Positions 48,250 through 49,329 of a DNA stretch of 49,329 nucleotides are shown piece after piece. The translations under genes were made by a program, and so were the position numbers. This stretch comes from Gordonia sp. UBA7599 (lineage in GTDB: Bacteria; Actinomycetota; Actinomycetes; Mycobacteriales; Mycobacteriaceae). The stretch is taken from contig DLKD01000032.1 of NCBI GenBank assembly GCA_002477755.1, forward strand, positions 1 to 49,329, written 5' to 3'. A model generated the notes under the pieces. It saw nothing but the letters and a program-made list of their open reading frames with translations, made no database searches and was not told the origin of the DNA. Position 1 is the first letter of the stretch, and every line of letters begins with the position of its first letter.

Positions 48250-49329
48250 CCAGCTCCGAGTACGACCAGTTCCGGCCGCCTCGGCCCGATCGTCGAGGCG
48301 GCCGGAAGGACAAGGGCCGCAAGGGATCCGGGTGGAGCCGGGGCGCCGATCTGATGGTGCCGACAGTGGAGGTGGCCAAACTCGACGAGCACGGCTACTA
48401 CGGTCGCCCGGTGGTGAAGGCACCGCCGTGGGAGTGGCCCATCGGCCTCTACCTGTTCCTCGGCGGCGTGGCCGGCGGATCTGCGGTGCTGGGGGCCGGA
48501 GCTCAGCTCACCGGCCGGGAGACCCTGCGCCGAAACACCCGTCTTGCCGGGCTGGGTGCCGCGTCGCTGGGCGCCCTTGCGCTGGTGGCGGACCTCGGCC
48601 GTCCCGAACGCTTTCTGCACATGATGCGCACCTTCAAGGTCACCTCACCGATGAGTGTCGGCTCCTGGATTCTGACGGGGTACAGCGGACTCGTCGGCGT
48701 TGCCGCCGTCGGCGAGGTGGACCGGATGACCGGCGACCGACTGCCTCTCGGTCCGTTGCGGCCGGTGCTGCGGACCGCGGAACCGATGTCCGGGCTCGGC
48801 GCCGGCCTGATGGGCGCACCGCTGGCCGCGTACACGGCGGTGCTGCTCGGGGACACCGCGATGCCGACCTGGCACGCCGCGCACCGCGATCTGCCTTTCG
48901 TCTTCGTCAGTTCGGCGAGCCTGGCCGCGGGCGGGTTGGGCATGATCACCACCCCGGTCGAAGACGCCGGGCCGGCGCGGGCGCTGGCCGTGATCGGCTC
49001 GGCGTGCGAACTGGCGGCCACCGAGTTGATGGAGCACTCCATGGATCCGGTGGCGGCCGAACCGCTGCACCAGGGCACGCCCGGCAAGCTGCTGGAGTGG
49101 AGCAAGCGGCTGGTCGCGATCGGCGGCCTGGCGGCGTTGGTCGGCGGCCGCAACCGGACGGTCGCCGCACTGTCGGGTGTCACGTTGCTGACCGCCTCGG
49201 CGCTGACCCGGTTCGGTGTGCTGCACGCCGGCATTCACGCCGCCAACGACCCCCGCTACACGGTGGTGCCGCAGAAGAACCGGCTCGCCAAGCGCCGCGC
49301 CGAAGGAATCGTGGACGACTCGATCACCA
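48246..49329 (+). CDS. NrfD/PsrC-family membrane subunit of formate dehydrogenase, partial
   Basis: The first 361 codons of a membrane protein; it runs off the right edge. After a basic soluble N terminus of about 60 residues (KDKGRKGSGW...), WPIGLYLFLGGVAGGSAVLGAGAQL (about 62-86) is the first segment of the NrfD family, with LGRPERFLHMMRTFKVTSPMSVGSWILTGYSG as the following signature region. Several more segments follow. This family is a quinone-linked membrane anchor different from the cytochrome b of E. coli FdnI. With a cytoplasmic FdhA, the complex may be a quinone-reducing formate dehydrogenase. Further genes (for example maturation factors) are outside. Confidence 0.87.
   Translation, partial: MTSSEYDQFRPPRPDRRGGRKDKGRKGSGWSRGADLMVPTVEVAKLDEHGYYGRPVVKAPPWEWPIGLYLFLGGVAGGSAVLGAGAQLTGRETLRRNTRLAGLGAASLGALALVADLGRPERFLHMMRTFKVTSPMSVGSWILTGYSGLVGVAAVGEVDRMTGDRLPLGPLRPVLRTAEPMSGLGAGLMGAPLAAYTAVLLGDTAMPTWHAAHRDLPFVFVSSASLAAGGLGMITTPVEDAGPARALAVIGSACELAATELMEHSMDPVAAEPLHQGTPGKLLEWSKRLVAIGGLAALVGGRNRTVAALSGVTLLTASALTRFGVLHAGIHAANDPRYTVVPQKNRLAKRRAEGIVDDSIT

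Noticed and set aside
1-49329. CRISPR arrays, transposases, phage genes
   Set aside because: No repeat-spacer structure, transposase or phage structural genes are seen on either strand.

Overview
The window is GC-rich actinobacterial chromosome, most like a Gordonia-type member of the Mycobacteriales. Pointers are a cutinase-family hydrolase, an LpqH-type lipoprotein, WS/DGAT and condensation-type acyltransferases, an IlvX-like ThDP enzyme, a SigJ/ECF41-like sigma factor, and many genes whose start codon lies about 6 nt behind a TANNNT -10 box with no Shine-Dalgarno (leaderless style). The genus is an inference. No phage, transposase, rRNA, convincing tRNA or CRISPR array is visible.

Layout. 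1-2.1 kb: thiamine ABC importer (thiP partial, thiB), divergent from a structured intergenic region. 2.1-4.6 kb: three secreted proteins of unknown function with related C-terminal patterns. 4.7-7.6 kb: HhH-GPD protein, MarR regulator, palindromic operator and a DHA2 drug exporter. 7.6-16.3 kb: a decapeptide-repeat protein, WS/DGAT-like acyltransferase, GH3 glucosidase, SelW/Rdx-like CxxC protein, cutinase, peroxiredoxin, a condensation-GNAT fusion and an alpha/beta hydrolase. 16.4-19.2 kb: tauCAB-type importer. 19.2-20.5 kb: APC permease. 20.6-26.4 kb: a CHAT (caspase-like) protease, an LpqH-like lipoprotein, a divergent TPR-like helical protein and a two-gene operon of unknown proteins. 26.5-30.8 kb: lipase plus TetR; an ADH-tautomerase-CMD operon plus a second TetR. 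30.9-38.5 kb: GH43-like propeller, PhnA, DMT transporter, class C beta-lactamase-like hydrolase, divergent MarR/Bcr-CflA pair, methyltransferase-ilvX. 38.6-40.4 kb: small accessory patch with an Imm-5-like protein, a VapBC/FitAB toxin-antitoxin pair and a DUF1877 protein. 40.4-44 kb: ABM monooxygenase, carboxylesterase, WrbA, ECF41-like sigma factor. 44-49.3 kb: formate dehydrogenase operon running off the right edge.

The two points that most deserve attention are these. First, the catalytic subunit of the formate dehydrogenase is interrupted by an in-frame TGA at the exact place of the selenocysteine of E. coli FdnG/FdhF, and a hairpin with a GGTCT loop lies 18 nt downstream, so this is a selenoprotein gene that an ordinary gene caller splits in two. 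Second, the CHAT protease, the TPR-like protein and two proteins I do not recognise sit together and look like a possible caspase-like conflict or signalling module; this is inferred from neighbourhood only.

The regulatory layout is unusually readable: regulator-target pairs at 5.3-7.6, 27.4, 30.2 and 35.0 kb each have a clear palindrome between them, and the toxin-antitoxin pair has one in front of the antitoxin gene. At 35.0 kb both divergent genes appear leaderless, with both -10 boxes inside one palindrome.
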